NCBI GenBank assembly: GCA_019694555.1
Contig: JAIBBS010000022.1
Span: 1 to 63,933, forward strand
Direction of reading: 5' to 3'
DNA length: 63,933 bases
DNA from: Nannocystaceae bacterium
GTDB lineage: Bacteria > Myxococcota_A > Polyangia > Nannocystales > Nannocystaceae
A program made the translations under genes and the position numbers. The notes under the pieces are model-generated. The model saw nothing but the letters and a program-made list of their open reading frames with translations, had not been told where the DNA came from and ran no database searches. Shown here one piece after another: positions 18,381-29,810 of the stretch (position 1 is its first letter; the number at the start of each line of letters is the position of its first letter).

Positions 18381-20288
18381 ATGCGACACAGCTTAGCCCC
18401 CCTTGGATGGTTCGCGCTCCTTTTCGCCATCGCGTGCGGCGACGACGGGGCGTCGAACAGCGCCAGCGGCGGGTCGAGCTCGACCTCCTCCGGCAGCAGC
18501 TCCGGCACGAGCTCCGGGGGCACGAGCACGGGTGCGGGCAGCAGCGGCAGCAGCGGTCTCGCGGACAGCACCGGCGACGGCGGCAGCAGCACCGGTGGAT
18601 CGAGCAGCAGCTCGAGCGGCGGCAGCTCGAGCAGTGGCGGCGACTCCACCACCGGTGCCATCGAGCCCGACGCCTCGGTGCTCTTCACCGACCTCGGCAT
18701 CACGCGCATCGAGCTGACGTTGGCGCAGACCGCAATCGATGCGCTGGGCGCAGCGCCGTCGAGCTACGTGCACGCCGACGCCCACCTCGAGCTGCCCGGC
18801 GGCGAGGTCTTCGATCTGCCGGACATCGGCGTGCGGCTCAAGGGCGTGTACGGCTCGTTCCGCACGCTCGACCAAAAGGCCGCGTTCCTGGTGCGCTTCG
18901 ACGAGTACGACCCCGATCAAGAGCCGCTGGGGCTCGAGAAGCTCGCACTCAACAACATGGTCCAAGACCCCAGCATGATCCACGAGCAGCTGGCCTACGC
19001 GCTGTTCCGTGAGGCCGGCGTGCCCGCGCCGCGCACCGGCTACGCGCAGGTCTGGATCAACGACGAGCCCTACGGCCTGTACACGATGGTCGAGCCGGCA
19101 GACAACTCCGAGTTCCTGCAGACCTGGTTCGACGACGACGACGGCAACCTCTACGAGGGCGCCTACGGCAGCGACTTCTACCCCGGCTGGGGCCCGAGCT
19201 TCGACCTCGACAACGGCACCGACGTCGACTTCGCGGATCTCGAGACGCTCGCGGTGCTGCTCGACGGCTTCGACGACCCCAACACGCTGCTCGACGACGC
19301 CGACGACGTCATCGACTTCCCGCACTACCTGCAGTTCGCCGCGACCGAGATCTTCATCGGGCACTGGGACGGCTACGCCTGGACCCGCAACAACTACTCC
19401 GTCTACAACGGGCCCGACTCGCGCTGGAACTTCATCCCCTGGGGCACCGACCAGACCTTCTTCGACTACCTGCCGATCTGGGGCGGCGGCGGCCGGCTGC
19501 AGCAGATGTGCGACCAGTCGCTGCCGTGCCGGCAGGCGCTCGCCGATGCGTTCAGCGACGTGATCGATCGCGTGGACACACTCGCGCTGGTCGATCGCTG
19601 CGACTCGCTGCTCGCGCTCATCGACCAGGCCATGCAGGACGATCCGCGCAAGGAGTACGACGCAGCCACGGTCTACTGGGCCATCGACGTGACCCAGGAC
19701 TTCCTGCTCAACCGCCCCGCGGATGTCATCGCGCAGTTCGACTGCACCGATCCCACCCAGGTCGACGGCGACCTCGACGGCGCACCGGGGTGTGGCTACG
19801 ACTGCAACGACAACGATCCCAGCGTGTATCCCGGCGCGCCCGAGCAGTGCAACGTCGTCGACGACAACTGCAACGGCCTGCTCGACGACAACCCGGCGTG
19901 TCCCGCGTGCGTGCAGACGCCCGCGAACCAAGGTGGCACCTACGCGTTCTGCTTCCAGCCGCTGGGCTACGCCGAGGCCGAGGCCGACTGCGTCGACCAG
20001 GGCGGGCACCTCGCGTCGATCCACGATCTCGCGACCCACAACGAGATCGTCGGCGGCGCGTACTCGCTGACCGGCGGGCTGTGGTGGATCGGCCTCGACG
20101 ACCGCGTGTCCGAGGGCGACTTCATGTGGACCGACGGCACGCCGCACGACTTCGACGCGTGGGCCGGCGGCGAGCCCAACGACTACGACAACGCCGAGGA
20201 CTGCGCGCACCTGGCCGACTGGGCCGGCGGCGCGTGGAACGACCTCGGCTGCGGCTCGGTGATCAACTACGTGTGCTGGCTGCCCTGA
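18381..20288 (+). CDS. CotH-kinase lipoprotein with C-type lectin domain
   Basis: 635 residues. Lipobox AIAC (Cys19), a Ser/Gly/Thr linker to about residue 92, then a CotH domain (about 100-440): IGVRLKGVYGSFR, KLALNNMVQDPSMIHEQLAY, GLYTMVE, NLYEG, HWDGYAWTRNNY and IPWGTDQTF. In the last motif the usual PWD Asp is Gly, with a later Asp kept. Residues about 455-505 are a short acidic, Cys-rich linker (DGDLDG, DCNDNDPSVYPGAPEQC, DDNCNG) like the calcium/metal-binding MopE-type repeats. Residues 508-635 are a C-type lectin fold with EPN (598-600) and WND (619-621), the signature for calcium-dependent mannose-type sugar binding, and four or more Cys. It may hold the kinase on a glycan. Divergent from the VTC operon. 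Confidence 0.88.
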   Translation: MRHSLAPLGWFALLFAIACGDDGASNSASGGSSSTSSGSSSGTSSGGTSTGAGSSGSSGLADSTGDGGSSTGGSSSSSSGGSSSSGGDSTTGAIEPDASVLFTDLGITRIELTLAQTAIDALGAAPSSYVHADAHLELPGGEVFDLPDIGVRLKGVYGSFRTLDQKAAFLVRFDEYDPDQEPLGLEKLALNNMVQDPSMIHEQLAYALFREAGVPAPRTGYAQVWINDEPYGLYTMVEPADNSEFLQTWFDDDDGNLYEGAYGSDFYPGWGPSFDLDNGTDVDFADLETLAVLLDGFDDPNTLLDDADDVIDFPHYLQFAATEIFIGHWDGYAWTRNNYSVYNGPDSRWNFIPWGTDQTFFDYLPIWGGGGRLQQMCDQSLPCRQALADAFSDVIDRVDTLALVDRCDSLLALIDQAMQDDPRKEYDAATVYWAIDVTQDFLLNRPADVIAQFDCTDPTQVDGDLDGAPGCGYDCNDNDPSVYPGAPEQCNVVDDNCNGLLDDNPACPACVQTPANQGGTYAFCFQPLGYAEAEADCVDQGGHLASIHDLATHNEIVGGAYSLTGGLWWIGLDDRVSEGDFMWTDGTPHDFDAWAGGEPNDYDNAEDCAHLADWAGGAWNDLGCGSVINYVCWLP

Positions 20289-20306
20289 GCCGCCGCCGCA
20301 AACGGC

Positions 20307-20338
20307 GACGCCGCGGGACCAGGGGTCACCGCGGCGTC
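20307..20338. terminator. Hairpin between convergent CotH-lectin and rpoB genes
   Basis: GACGCCGCGG and CCGCGGCGTC form a perfect 10-bp stem with a 12-base loop. It has no T-run, so it would not be a classic intrinsic terminator, but it is placed where both converging transcripts end. A second perfect palindrome, GGCCCCGGCCGGGGCC, follows at 20353-20368. Either may stop or stabilise the transcripts. Confidence 0.5.
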
Positions 20339-20373
20339 GTCGCGCTGGCTGTGGCCCCGGCCGGGGCCGCGCC

Positions 20374-24555
<4,182 letters not shown>

Positions 24556-24675
24556 CGAGACTTTCCCTGCGTGTGGCTCCGGCCCGCGGCCGGCTGTCGC
24601 GATTCAGTTGTGTCGACCCACCGCACCCTGGCGACCGCGGCACCCGAGCTCGGGTGACCGCGATCGCGGCCGCAG

Positions 24676-24701
24676 CCAGCAGCGGTGGATCGCGCTGCTG
24701 G
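24676..24701 (-). promoter_or_regulatory. Hairpin in rplL-rpoB intergenic region
   Basis: CCAGCAGCG and CGCTGCTGG form a 9-bp stem with an 8-base loop, 15 bases after the rplL stop. In Escherichia coli the same gap holds an attenuator and RNase III site that lowers rpoB expression relative to rplL; this hairpin could do likewise. A perfect 16-bp palindrome (CACCCGAGCTCGGGTG) lies at 24641-24656, closer to rpoB. No poly-U follows either. Confidence 0.45.
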
Positions 24702-24716
24702 CCCGGCCGACTCCGA

Positions 24717-25109
24717 TCACTTCATCTCGGCGTCTGCGCCGGCTTCCTTCAGCTTCTTGACCATGGTCTCGGCCTCTTCCTTGCTCACGCCCTCCTTCAC
24801 GGTGGCGGGAGCGCCCTCGACCATGTCCTTGGCTTCCTTGAGACCGATGCCCGGGAGCAGCTCGCGGACGGCCTTGATGACGTTGATCTTCTTGTCGCCG
24901 CCGTTCTTGATGACGACGGTGAACTCGGTCTTCTCCTCGGCCGCGGCGGCCGCAGCCCCGCCACCGCCGGCGGGCGCCGCAGCGACCGCAACCGGCGCTG
25001 CCGCCGAGACGCCCCACTTGTTCTCGAGCTCCTTCACCAGCGCGGCGATCTCCATGACCGGCAGGTTGGAGAGGTACTCGATGACTTGATCCTTGGTGAT
25101 GTCTGCCAT
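24717..25109 (-). CDS. rplL: 50S ribosomal protein L7/L12
   Basis: 130 residues; stalk protein of the large ribosomal subunit that recruits elongation factors. N-terminal dimerisation helices ([22 protein letters not shown]), an Ala/Gly-rich hinge (about 38-60) and the C-terminal domain with [22 protein letters not shown] and [12 protein letters not shown]. It follows rplJ after 75 bases, the standard order, and precedes rpoB. Length is slightly above the usual 120-128 because of the longer hinge. Confidence 0.98.
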   Translation of the reverse strand: MADITKDQVIEYLSNLPVMEIAALVKELENKWGVSAAAPVAVAAAPAGGGGAAAAAAEEKTEFTVVIKNGGDKKINVIKAVRELLPGIGLKEAKDMVEGAPATVKEGVSKEEAETMVKKLKEAGADAEMK

Positions 25110-25184
25110 TGTCTTGTTCTCTTCGAAGTGTCTGTGAAAGTCGTGGTTGGTCGAAGTGCCGGACCCCGAGGGGCCGCGGCGGGA

Positions 25185-25706
25185 TCAGGCGGCCTCGAGC
25201 TTCTCTTTGCGTGCGTTGAGCACGTTGAGCAGGCTCTGTGCGGATGCCTGCAGCACGCGCACGAACTGGGTCGCCGGGGTGTTGAGCAGCGCGAGAAACT
25301 GCGCCTTGAGCTCGCGCGGGCCAGGCATGCTCGCCAACGCGGTCACGCCTTGCTCGTCGAGCATCTTGCCGTAGGCGACGCCGCCCTTGACCCGGAGCTT
25401 GTCGTTCTCCTTGGCGAAGTCCCGTGCGACGCGAGCTGCGGCGGCGGGATCATCGGGGTGGTAGGCGAGGCCGCTGACGCCCTTGAGCAGCGGGATCGCG
25501 GCTGCGTGATCCGTTTCCTGGATCGCGAAGCGAATGGTCGAGTTCTTGTAGACGTGGTACGTGCACCCCGCCTCGCGGAACTTCGCGCGCAGGTCGTTGA
25601 CGCTGGCGACGGTGAGTCCGCCGAACTCGACCAGCACGAACGCGCTGGTCTGCGACAGCTCCTCACGGAGCTTGCTGCTGAGTTCTTGTTTCTGAGTGGT
25701 GTCCAT
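25185..25706 (-). CDS. rplJ: 50S ribosomal protein L10
   Basis: 173 residues; base of the ribosomal stalk, binding L7/L12 dimers and 23S rRNA. The ATG at 25706 gives MDTTQKQELSSKLREEL, the usual L10 start; an in-frame start at 25757 would add 17 residues unlike the family. Family features: FVLVEFGGLTVASVNDLRAKFR, YHVYKNSTIRFAI, and a C-terminal helix that carries L7/L12. It has a long leader of its own and a promoter-like site (26058-26086), as expected for autoregulated L10 operons. Confidence 0.97.
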   Translation of the reverse strand: MDTTQKQELSSKLREELSQTSAFVLVEFGGLTVASVNDLRAKFREAGCTYHVYKNSTIRFAIQETDHAAAIPLLKGVSGLAYHPDDPAAAARVARDFAKENDKLRVKGGVAYGKMLDEQGVTALASMPGPRELKAQFLALLNTPATQFVRVLQASAQSLLNVLNARKEKLEAA

Positions 25707-26057
25707 GGTGGATGGGACCTGGTCGGTGGCCTTCCGGCGTGCCGCAGCTGCGGTCACGCGGTTGGTGGGAACGGGATGGGAAGGCGACCTTCACGGGTCC
25801 CTCGCGGACTGCGGGGACGCGCGGCGGTTCTCCTTCCACTCTGTGCGGGCGACCGATCGATGCTTCGGAATTTCGCGTCGTGCCGGACGACGGCCTGCGG
25901 TCTCGGAGTGGCTGCTCGACGTGGGATCATCGAGCGTGGTGGAGAGGTGAAACGAGCGCGCGGGTCCTCCTCGAGGAAGTCGACGAACGACCGGATGCCC
26001 CAAGACCGCGGTGCGTCGCGATGCGGGCTTGGGCAGGTCCGGCGGAAAGGGTGCGAA
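25707..26057 (-). promoter_or_regulatory. Untranslated leader upstream of rplJ
   Basis: About 345 bases lie between the predicted start site near 26050 and the rplJ ATG. In many bacteria the L10 leader RNA folds to bind L10 (or L10-L7/L12) and represses the rplJL operon. The position fits such a leader, but I have not derived a fold that proves it, and no short gene in it is convincing. The rest of the gap to rplA (26087-26232) holds no feature I can support. Confidence 0.5.
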
Positions 26058-26086
26058 CGGATAGCAAGGGCCGTTCCGTCGCGCAA
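26058..26086 (-). promoter_or_regulatory. Promoter-like site for rplJ-rplL-rpoB
   Basis: Read on the minus strand: -35-like TTGCGC (26081-26086), 17-base spacer, -10-like TATCCG (26058-26063). The 19 bases at 26050-26068 are identical to 28931-28949 upstream of rpmG, and CGTTCCG in the spacer is also shared at the same offset, so both sites likely use the same sigma factor and control. Confidence 0.65.
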
Positions 26087-26232
26087 CCCCGCGGCCACAC
26101 ACGGGGCGGCGGGGCTCCGGGGCTGCGCCGGACCGGGCTGGGTCCGGGCAAGGACACGGCCATGCGTTGACGCACGGCCGTGTGGCGCGGGACGCGGTCC
26201 CCGGCCGCTTCGAACGGCCGGCCGCGTCGGGC

Positions 26233-26937
26233 TCAGGTCTTGTCGACGAGGCCCTGGACCTCGTTGGTGTCGATTCGCAGGCCCGGGCCCATCGTCGCGC
26301 TGACGGTCACGCTCTTCCAGTACTTGCCCTTGGCCGTCTGGGGCTTGAGCCGCTGCAGCTGCTCGAGCAGCGCCACGAGGTTCTCGCGGATCTTGTCCGG
26401 ACCGAACGAGACCTTGCCGATCGGCGCGTGCACGATGCCGGTCTTCTCGGTGCGGAACTCGATGCGACCGGCCTTGAGCTCGCGCACCGCGCGGGCCACG
26501 TCCATCGTCACGGTGCCGACCTTCGGGTTGGGCATCAGGTTGCGGGGACCGAGCACGCGGCCCAGGCGACCGACCAGACCCATCATGTCCGGGGTGGCGA
26601 TGGCGCTGTCGAAGTCGAGCCAGCCGCCTTGGATCTTCTCGACCAGATCCTCGGCACCGACCAGGTCGGCGCCCGCGGCGGTCGCCTCGCTGGCGCGCTC
26701 GCCCTTGGCGAACACGATCACGCGGATCGACTTGCCGGTGCCGTGCGGCAGCGCGCAGCTCGAGCGGATCATCTGGTCGGCGTGCTTGGGGTTCACGCCG
26801 AGTCGAGCGGCCACGTCGACCGTCTGGTCGAACTTGGTCATGCCCAGGGCGGTCACGACCTTGCAGGCCTCTTCGATGGTGTAGCGCTTCTGGGGATCGA
26901 CGCTCTCGCGCGCCTTGGCGTATCGCTTGCCAGTCAT
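26233..26937 (-). CDS. rplA: 50S ribosomal protein L1
   Basis: 234 residues, the usual length; forms the L1 stalk of the large subunit and in many bacteria represses its own operon by binding its mRNA. Features: [12 protein letters not shown] at the start, [52 protein letters not shown] and the end [14 protein letters not shown]. It follows rplK after 119 bases; that gap is a candidate L1-binding site. Confidence 0.98.
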   Translation of the reverse strand: MTGKRYAKARESVDPQKRYTIEEACKVVTALGMTKFDQTVDVAARLGVNPKHADQMIRSSCALPHGTGKSIRVIVFAKGERASEATAAGADLVGAEDLVEKIQGGWLDFDSAIATPDMMGLVGRLGRVLGPRNLMPNPKVGTVTMDVARAVRELKAGRIEFRTEKTGIVHAPIGKVSFGPDKIRENLVALLEQLQRLKPQTAKGKYWKSVTVSATMGPGLRIDTNEVQGLVDKT

Positions 26938-27056
26938 GGTGTCGTACCGACTCCTGCGAGGTCCTCGCGGGCGCGATGCCCTCCCTCGCCTGTTGTTGCC
27001 CCTGCGGGCGATGGGGCCCCGCGAGTGCGGGACCGGACCTCACGTGGTGATCACGA

Positions 27057-27479
27057 TCAGTCGATGACTTCGATGCCCATCGAGCGGGCCGTGCCCGCGA
27101 TCGAGCGGGCCGCAGCCTCGACGTCGAACGCGTTCATGTCCTTGAGCTTGAACTCGGCGATCTCGCGCACCTGCTTGCGCGTGACCTTGCCCTTCTTCAC
27201 CTTGTTGGGCTCGCCCGAGCCGCCCTCGATGCCGGCGGCCTTCATCAACATGATCGACGCGGGCGGCGTCTTGGTGATGAACGTGAAGGAGCGGTCCGAG
27301 AACACCGTGATCTCGACCGGGATCACCGTGCCCTTGTCCTTGGCAGTCCGGGCGTTGAACTGCTTCACGAACTCCATGATGTTCACGCCCTTCGAGCCCA
27401 GCGCGGGGCCGATCGGCGGTGCCGGCGTGGCTTCTCCACCCTTGCACTGAAGCTTGACGATCGCGGTGACCTTCTTCAT
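27057..27479 (-). CDS. rplK: 50S ribosomal protein L11
   Basis: 140 residues, standard length. Binds the GTPase-associated region of 23S rRNA at the stalk base and is needed for stringent-response signalling by RelA. Conserved start [23 protein letters not shown] (here with [10 protein letters not shown]), [13 protein letters not shown], and the C-terminal ARSMGIEV. It sits 31 bases after nusG, in the usual secE-nusG-rplK-rplA order. Confidence 0.98.
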   Translation of the reverse strand: MKKVTAIVKLQCKGGEATPAPPIGPALGSKGVNIMEFVKQFNARTAKDKGTVIPVEITVFSDRSFTFITKTPPASIMLMKAAGIEGGSGEPNKVKKGKVTRKQVREIAEFKLKDMNAFDVEAAARSIAGTARSMGIEVID

Positions 27480-27510
27480 TGGCGCATCCTCGGTGTGGCG
27501 GCCGCCAGGC

Positions 27511-28044
27511 TCAGCTGGCGACCAGCTCGACTTCGGCGAAGTCGACGGTGACGGGCGTCGGGCGCCCGAAGATCGAGACGGACATCTTCACCTTGCGCTT
27601 GTCGCGGTCGACGTCCTCGACCTCGCCGGTGAAGTTGGCGAACGGTCCGCTCTTGACGCGGACGTGATCGCCGACGTTGTACGTGACATCGGGCAGCACC
27701 TGGGGCACTTCGGCCTCGGGCACGGTCTGGCCCAGCGTGCGCGCCATCTCGGACGCAGGCACCGCGCGCGGCGTGTTGCCGCCGAGGAAGCCGGTGACCT
27801 TGGGCGTGTTCTTGACCAGGTGCCAGGTCTCCTTGGTCAGCTCCATGTTCACGAACAGGTAGCCAGGGATGAGCTTGCGGTTGGTCTTGACGGTCTTCTT
27901 GCCGCGACGCTCCGTGACCTGCTCGCTCGGCACGACGATGTCACCGAAGAGATCGGCAATCGGCTTGCCCTTGATGCGGTCCTCGAGCGCTCGCTTGACC
28001 GAGTTCTCGTAGCCCGAGAAGGTGTGCACGACGTACCATTCCAT
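27511..28044 (-). CDS. nusG: Transcription termination/antitermination protein NusG
   Basis: 177 residues. Binds RNA polymerase and, through its KOW domain, Rho or ribosomal S10. The ATG at 28044 gives the typical start [20 protein letters not shown]; the open frame upstream lies antisense or out of frame with secE and is not used. N-terminal NGN domain with [22 protein letters not shown], then KOW domain from about 125 ([20 protein letters not shown]). 29 bases follow secE. Confidence 0.98.
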   Translation of the reverse strand: MEWYVVHTFSGYENSVKRALEDRIKGKPIADLFGDIVVPSEQVTERRGKKTVKTNRKLIPGYLFVNMELTKETWHLVKNTPKVTGFLGGNTPRAVPASEMARTLGQTVPEAEVPQVLPDVTYNVGDHVRVKSGPFANFTGEVEDVDRDKRKVKMSVSIFGRPTPVTVDFAEVELVAS

Positions 28045-28073
28045 GGGATCAGCCTCTGTCTCGCGATGCCCCG

Positions 28074-28502
28074 CTAGATGCCGTAGAGGAAGTCGGTCAC
28101 CTTGGACCAGACCGTGTCGATGCCCGCGAGGATCACCGAGCAGATGAGGGTCATGACGATGACGACGAGGGTCGCGACGCGGACCTCGGCCTTGCTCGGC
28201 CAGCTGACCTGCGAGACCTCGGACACGACCTCGGTCGTGTACTGGAACCAGTGTGGCTTGCGCCACGCCCACACCGTCGCGATGAGGGCGATGCCGATGC
28301 CGATCAGGTTGGACTTGAGCTCGTCCGCCCGACCGATGCGCGGCCAGTAGCTCCACACCAGCGACCAGATGTCCTCGATCGCGTGCGACAGCACCCACGC
28401 GCCGAGGAAGCCCCCGAGCACGAAGACGAGATGCGCCCAGCGGCTGGGATCGAACTCCCGCGCGGAGGTGGGCTTGCGTTTGGTTCGGCGCACGCGCGAC
28501 AT
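28074..28502 (-). CDS. secE: Preprotein translocase subunit SecE
   Basis: 142 residues; inner-membrane clamp of the SecYEG channel. The ATG at 28502 (MSRVRRTKRKP) is used. Many bacterial SecE proteins are about 60-70 residues with one helix; this one has extra N-terminal membrane helices (about 26-45 and 65-82) before the conserved amphipathic helix (EVSQVSWPSKAEV) and the final helix (VATLVVIVMTLICSVIL), as in the three-helix enterobacterial form. It lies between tRNA-Trp and nusG. Confidence 0.96.
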   Translation of the reverse strand: MSRVRRTKRKPTSAREFDPSRWAHLVFVLGGFLGAWVLSHAIEDIWSLVWSYWPRIGRADELKSNLIGIGIALIATVWAWRKPHWFQYTTEVVSEVSQVSWPSKAEVRVATLVVIVMTLICSVILAGIDTVWSKVTDFLYGI

Positions 28503-28615
28503 GGGGACGGGCTCCTGAGGTTCCGGCGGCCGGCAGCGGCTTGGGCGGTGGGCGACGCCTCGGGCGGCGAGGCCCACTCAGGATGGGGCGTGTCCGCCCG
28601 GTTCTGACCGGGCGG

Positions 28616-28688
28616 CAGGGCGTGAGGGGCTCGAACCCCCGACCTGCGGATTTGGAGTCCGCTGCTCTACCAACTGAGCTAACGCCCT
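28616..28688 (-). tRNA. tRNA-Trp (CCA anticodon)
   Basis: Read on the minus strand, all four arms form: acceptor AGGGCGT/ACGCCCT, D arm GCTC/GAGC, anticodon stem GCGGA/TCCGC with loop CTCCAAA (anticodon CCA), and a T arm with TTCGAGC. Discriminator is G, as for Trp. No CCA end is encoded. It lies between rpmG and secE, its usual place, and is likely processed from the same transcript. Confidence 0.97.
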
Positions 28689-28749
28689 AAGATCGTGGAG
28701 GGCCCGCCACGCGCACCCACAGCGGGCGCGCGAGCGAGACGCTGCACGG

Positions 28750-28911
28750 CTACTTGGTCTCCTTGTGCTCTGCGTGCTTGCGGCAGAAGCGGCAGTACTT
28801 CTTGAGTACGAGCTTCTCCGGAGAGTTGCGACGGTTCTTCATCTTCGAGTAGTTCCGTCGCTTGCACACTTGGCACTCGAGCGAGATGATGATGCGGTGA
28901 CCGGCGGCCAT
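28750..28911 (-). CDS. rpmG: 50S ribosomal protein L33
   Basis: 53 residues, too short for automatic long-frame lists but clear by translation: starts [13 protein letters not shown] and ends HAEHKETK. It has two CxxC pairs (CQVC and CRFC), so it is the zinc-binding form of L33, with the conserved [10 protein letters not shown] between. A promoter-like site lies just upstream (28939-28967), leaving a leader of about 20 bases, and tRNA-Trp and secE follow. Confidence 0.96.
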   Translation of the reverse strand: MAAGHRIIISLECQVCKRRNYSKMKNRRNSPEKLVLKKYCRFCRKHAEHKETK

Positions 28912-28938
28912 GGGGCGTCTTTGGGCTGAAGGTGCGAA

Positions 28939-28967
28939 CGGATAGCAAGACTCGTTCCGCGTTGCAA
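28939..28967 (-). promoter_or_regulatory. Promoter-like site for rpmG-tRNA-Trp-secE-nusG block
   Basis: On the minus strand: TTGCAA (28962-28967), 17-base spacer, TATCCG (28939-28944). It shares 19 identical bases and a further 7-base spacer block with the site upstream of rplJ. The remaining stretch up to tRNA-Thr (28968-29263) holds no gene that I can support; this is where tuf is found in many bacteria. Confidence 0.65.
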
Positions 28968-29263
28968 CTACGACCGGCGCGGTGAGTCGAGGCCGGCGGT
29001 GCGTCTGCGCGGGGCTGCCGGGGGCAAGCGTGCGCTGAGTCTCGCGGGGGACGGGGCCACGGCGGTGAACGATCCACCGGGGTGGAGCCCGTCGCCGGAC
29101 CCTGCACGGTCACGGCCGGGTCGGCGGCGAAGCCGAGGCCGCGCGCGTCGCGGCATCGGTCGAGCGACCGGGCACCCGAGCGCTCGAGCTCAGGCCCGCG
29201 GACCCACAGGCGCCGCGATCACCAACGTCGCGCGCGGGAGCGAGTGGCGTCGCGCCGCGAGAG

Positions 29264-29339
<76 letters not shown>

Positions 29340-29379
29340 GGGTTGCTGCGCGTGGAACGGAACTGGCGGGGCGAAAGGG

Positions 29380-29452
29380 AGCGGGAGACGAGGCTCGAAC
29401 TCGCGACATTCAGCTTGGAAGGCTGACGCTCTACCAACTGAGCTACTCCCGC
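29380..29452 (-). tRNA. tRNA-Gly (TCC anticodon)
   Basis: Minus-strand cloverleaf: acceptor GCGGGAG/CTCCCGC, anticodon stem TCAGC/GCTGA with loop CTTCCAA (anticodon TCC), T loop TTCGAGC, discriminator T. No CCA end is encoded. 40 bases from tRNA-Thr(GGT), and in the same predicted transcript. Confidence 0.97.
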
Positions 29453-29459
29453 GGGGTTG

Positions 29460-29542
29460 TGGATGGGGTAGGATTCGAACCTACGAAGCGGTGACGCGGC
29501 GGGTTTACAGCCCGCTCCCTTTGGCCACTCGGGAACCCATCC
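29460..29542 (-). tRNA. tRNA-Tyr (GTA anticodon)
   Basis: Minus-strand tRNA with a long variable arm (class II): acceptor GGATGGG/CCCATCC, anticodon stem GCGGG/CCCGC with loop CTGTAAA (anticodon GTA), variable arm CGCGTCACCGCTTCG-like, T loop TTCGAAT, discriminator A. Only 7 bases separate it from tRNA-Gly. Confidence 0.97.
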
Positions 29543-29595
29543 GGAAGTCGTTCGTCCTCGCGGCGGTGCGCCGCGTGAGGCAGGAGGCGAGGGAG

Positions 29596-29667
29596 AGCTG
29601 GCGATGGGATTCGAACCCGCAACCGCCTGATTACAAATCAGGTGCTCTACCGTTGAGCTACGCCAGC
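29596..29667 (-). tRNA. tRNA-Thr (TGT anticodon)
   Basis: Minus-strand cloverleaf: acceptor GCTGGCG/CGCCAGC, anticodon stem CCTGA/TCAGG with loop TTTGTAA (anticodon TGT), T loop TTCGAAT. The T stem has one mismatch (C-A) as read. First tRNA of the cluster, just after a strong promoter-like site. Confidence 0.95.
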
Positions 29668-29714
29668 CAGGGACGTTGCAGTGCCTCCTTCGACCGCGTG
29701 CGGTCGGGGCCGCG

Positions 29715-29743
29715 TCTATAGCTCCCTGGTCGCCGAAGGTCAA
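29715..29743 (-). promoter_or_regulatory. Promoter of the tRNA cluster
   Basis: Minus strand: TTGACC (29738-29743), 17-base spacer, TATAGA (29715-29720), close to the sigma-70 consensus and the best match in the window. It lies about 47 bases before tRNA-Thr(TGT) and should drive all four tRNAs. Confidence 0.75.
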
Positions 29744-29810
29744 CCGTCCTCGACACGCGGACACCGGCAGGCGGGGCACGCGGGGCTCCGCGGGGCCGCG
29801 GCGGCCGGGT

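Noticed and set aside
28968..29263. Degraded tuf gene
   Set aside because: I see no EF-Tu motif in any frame; the stretch is too short for more than a fragment.
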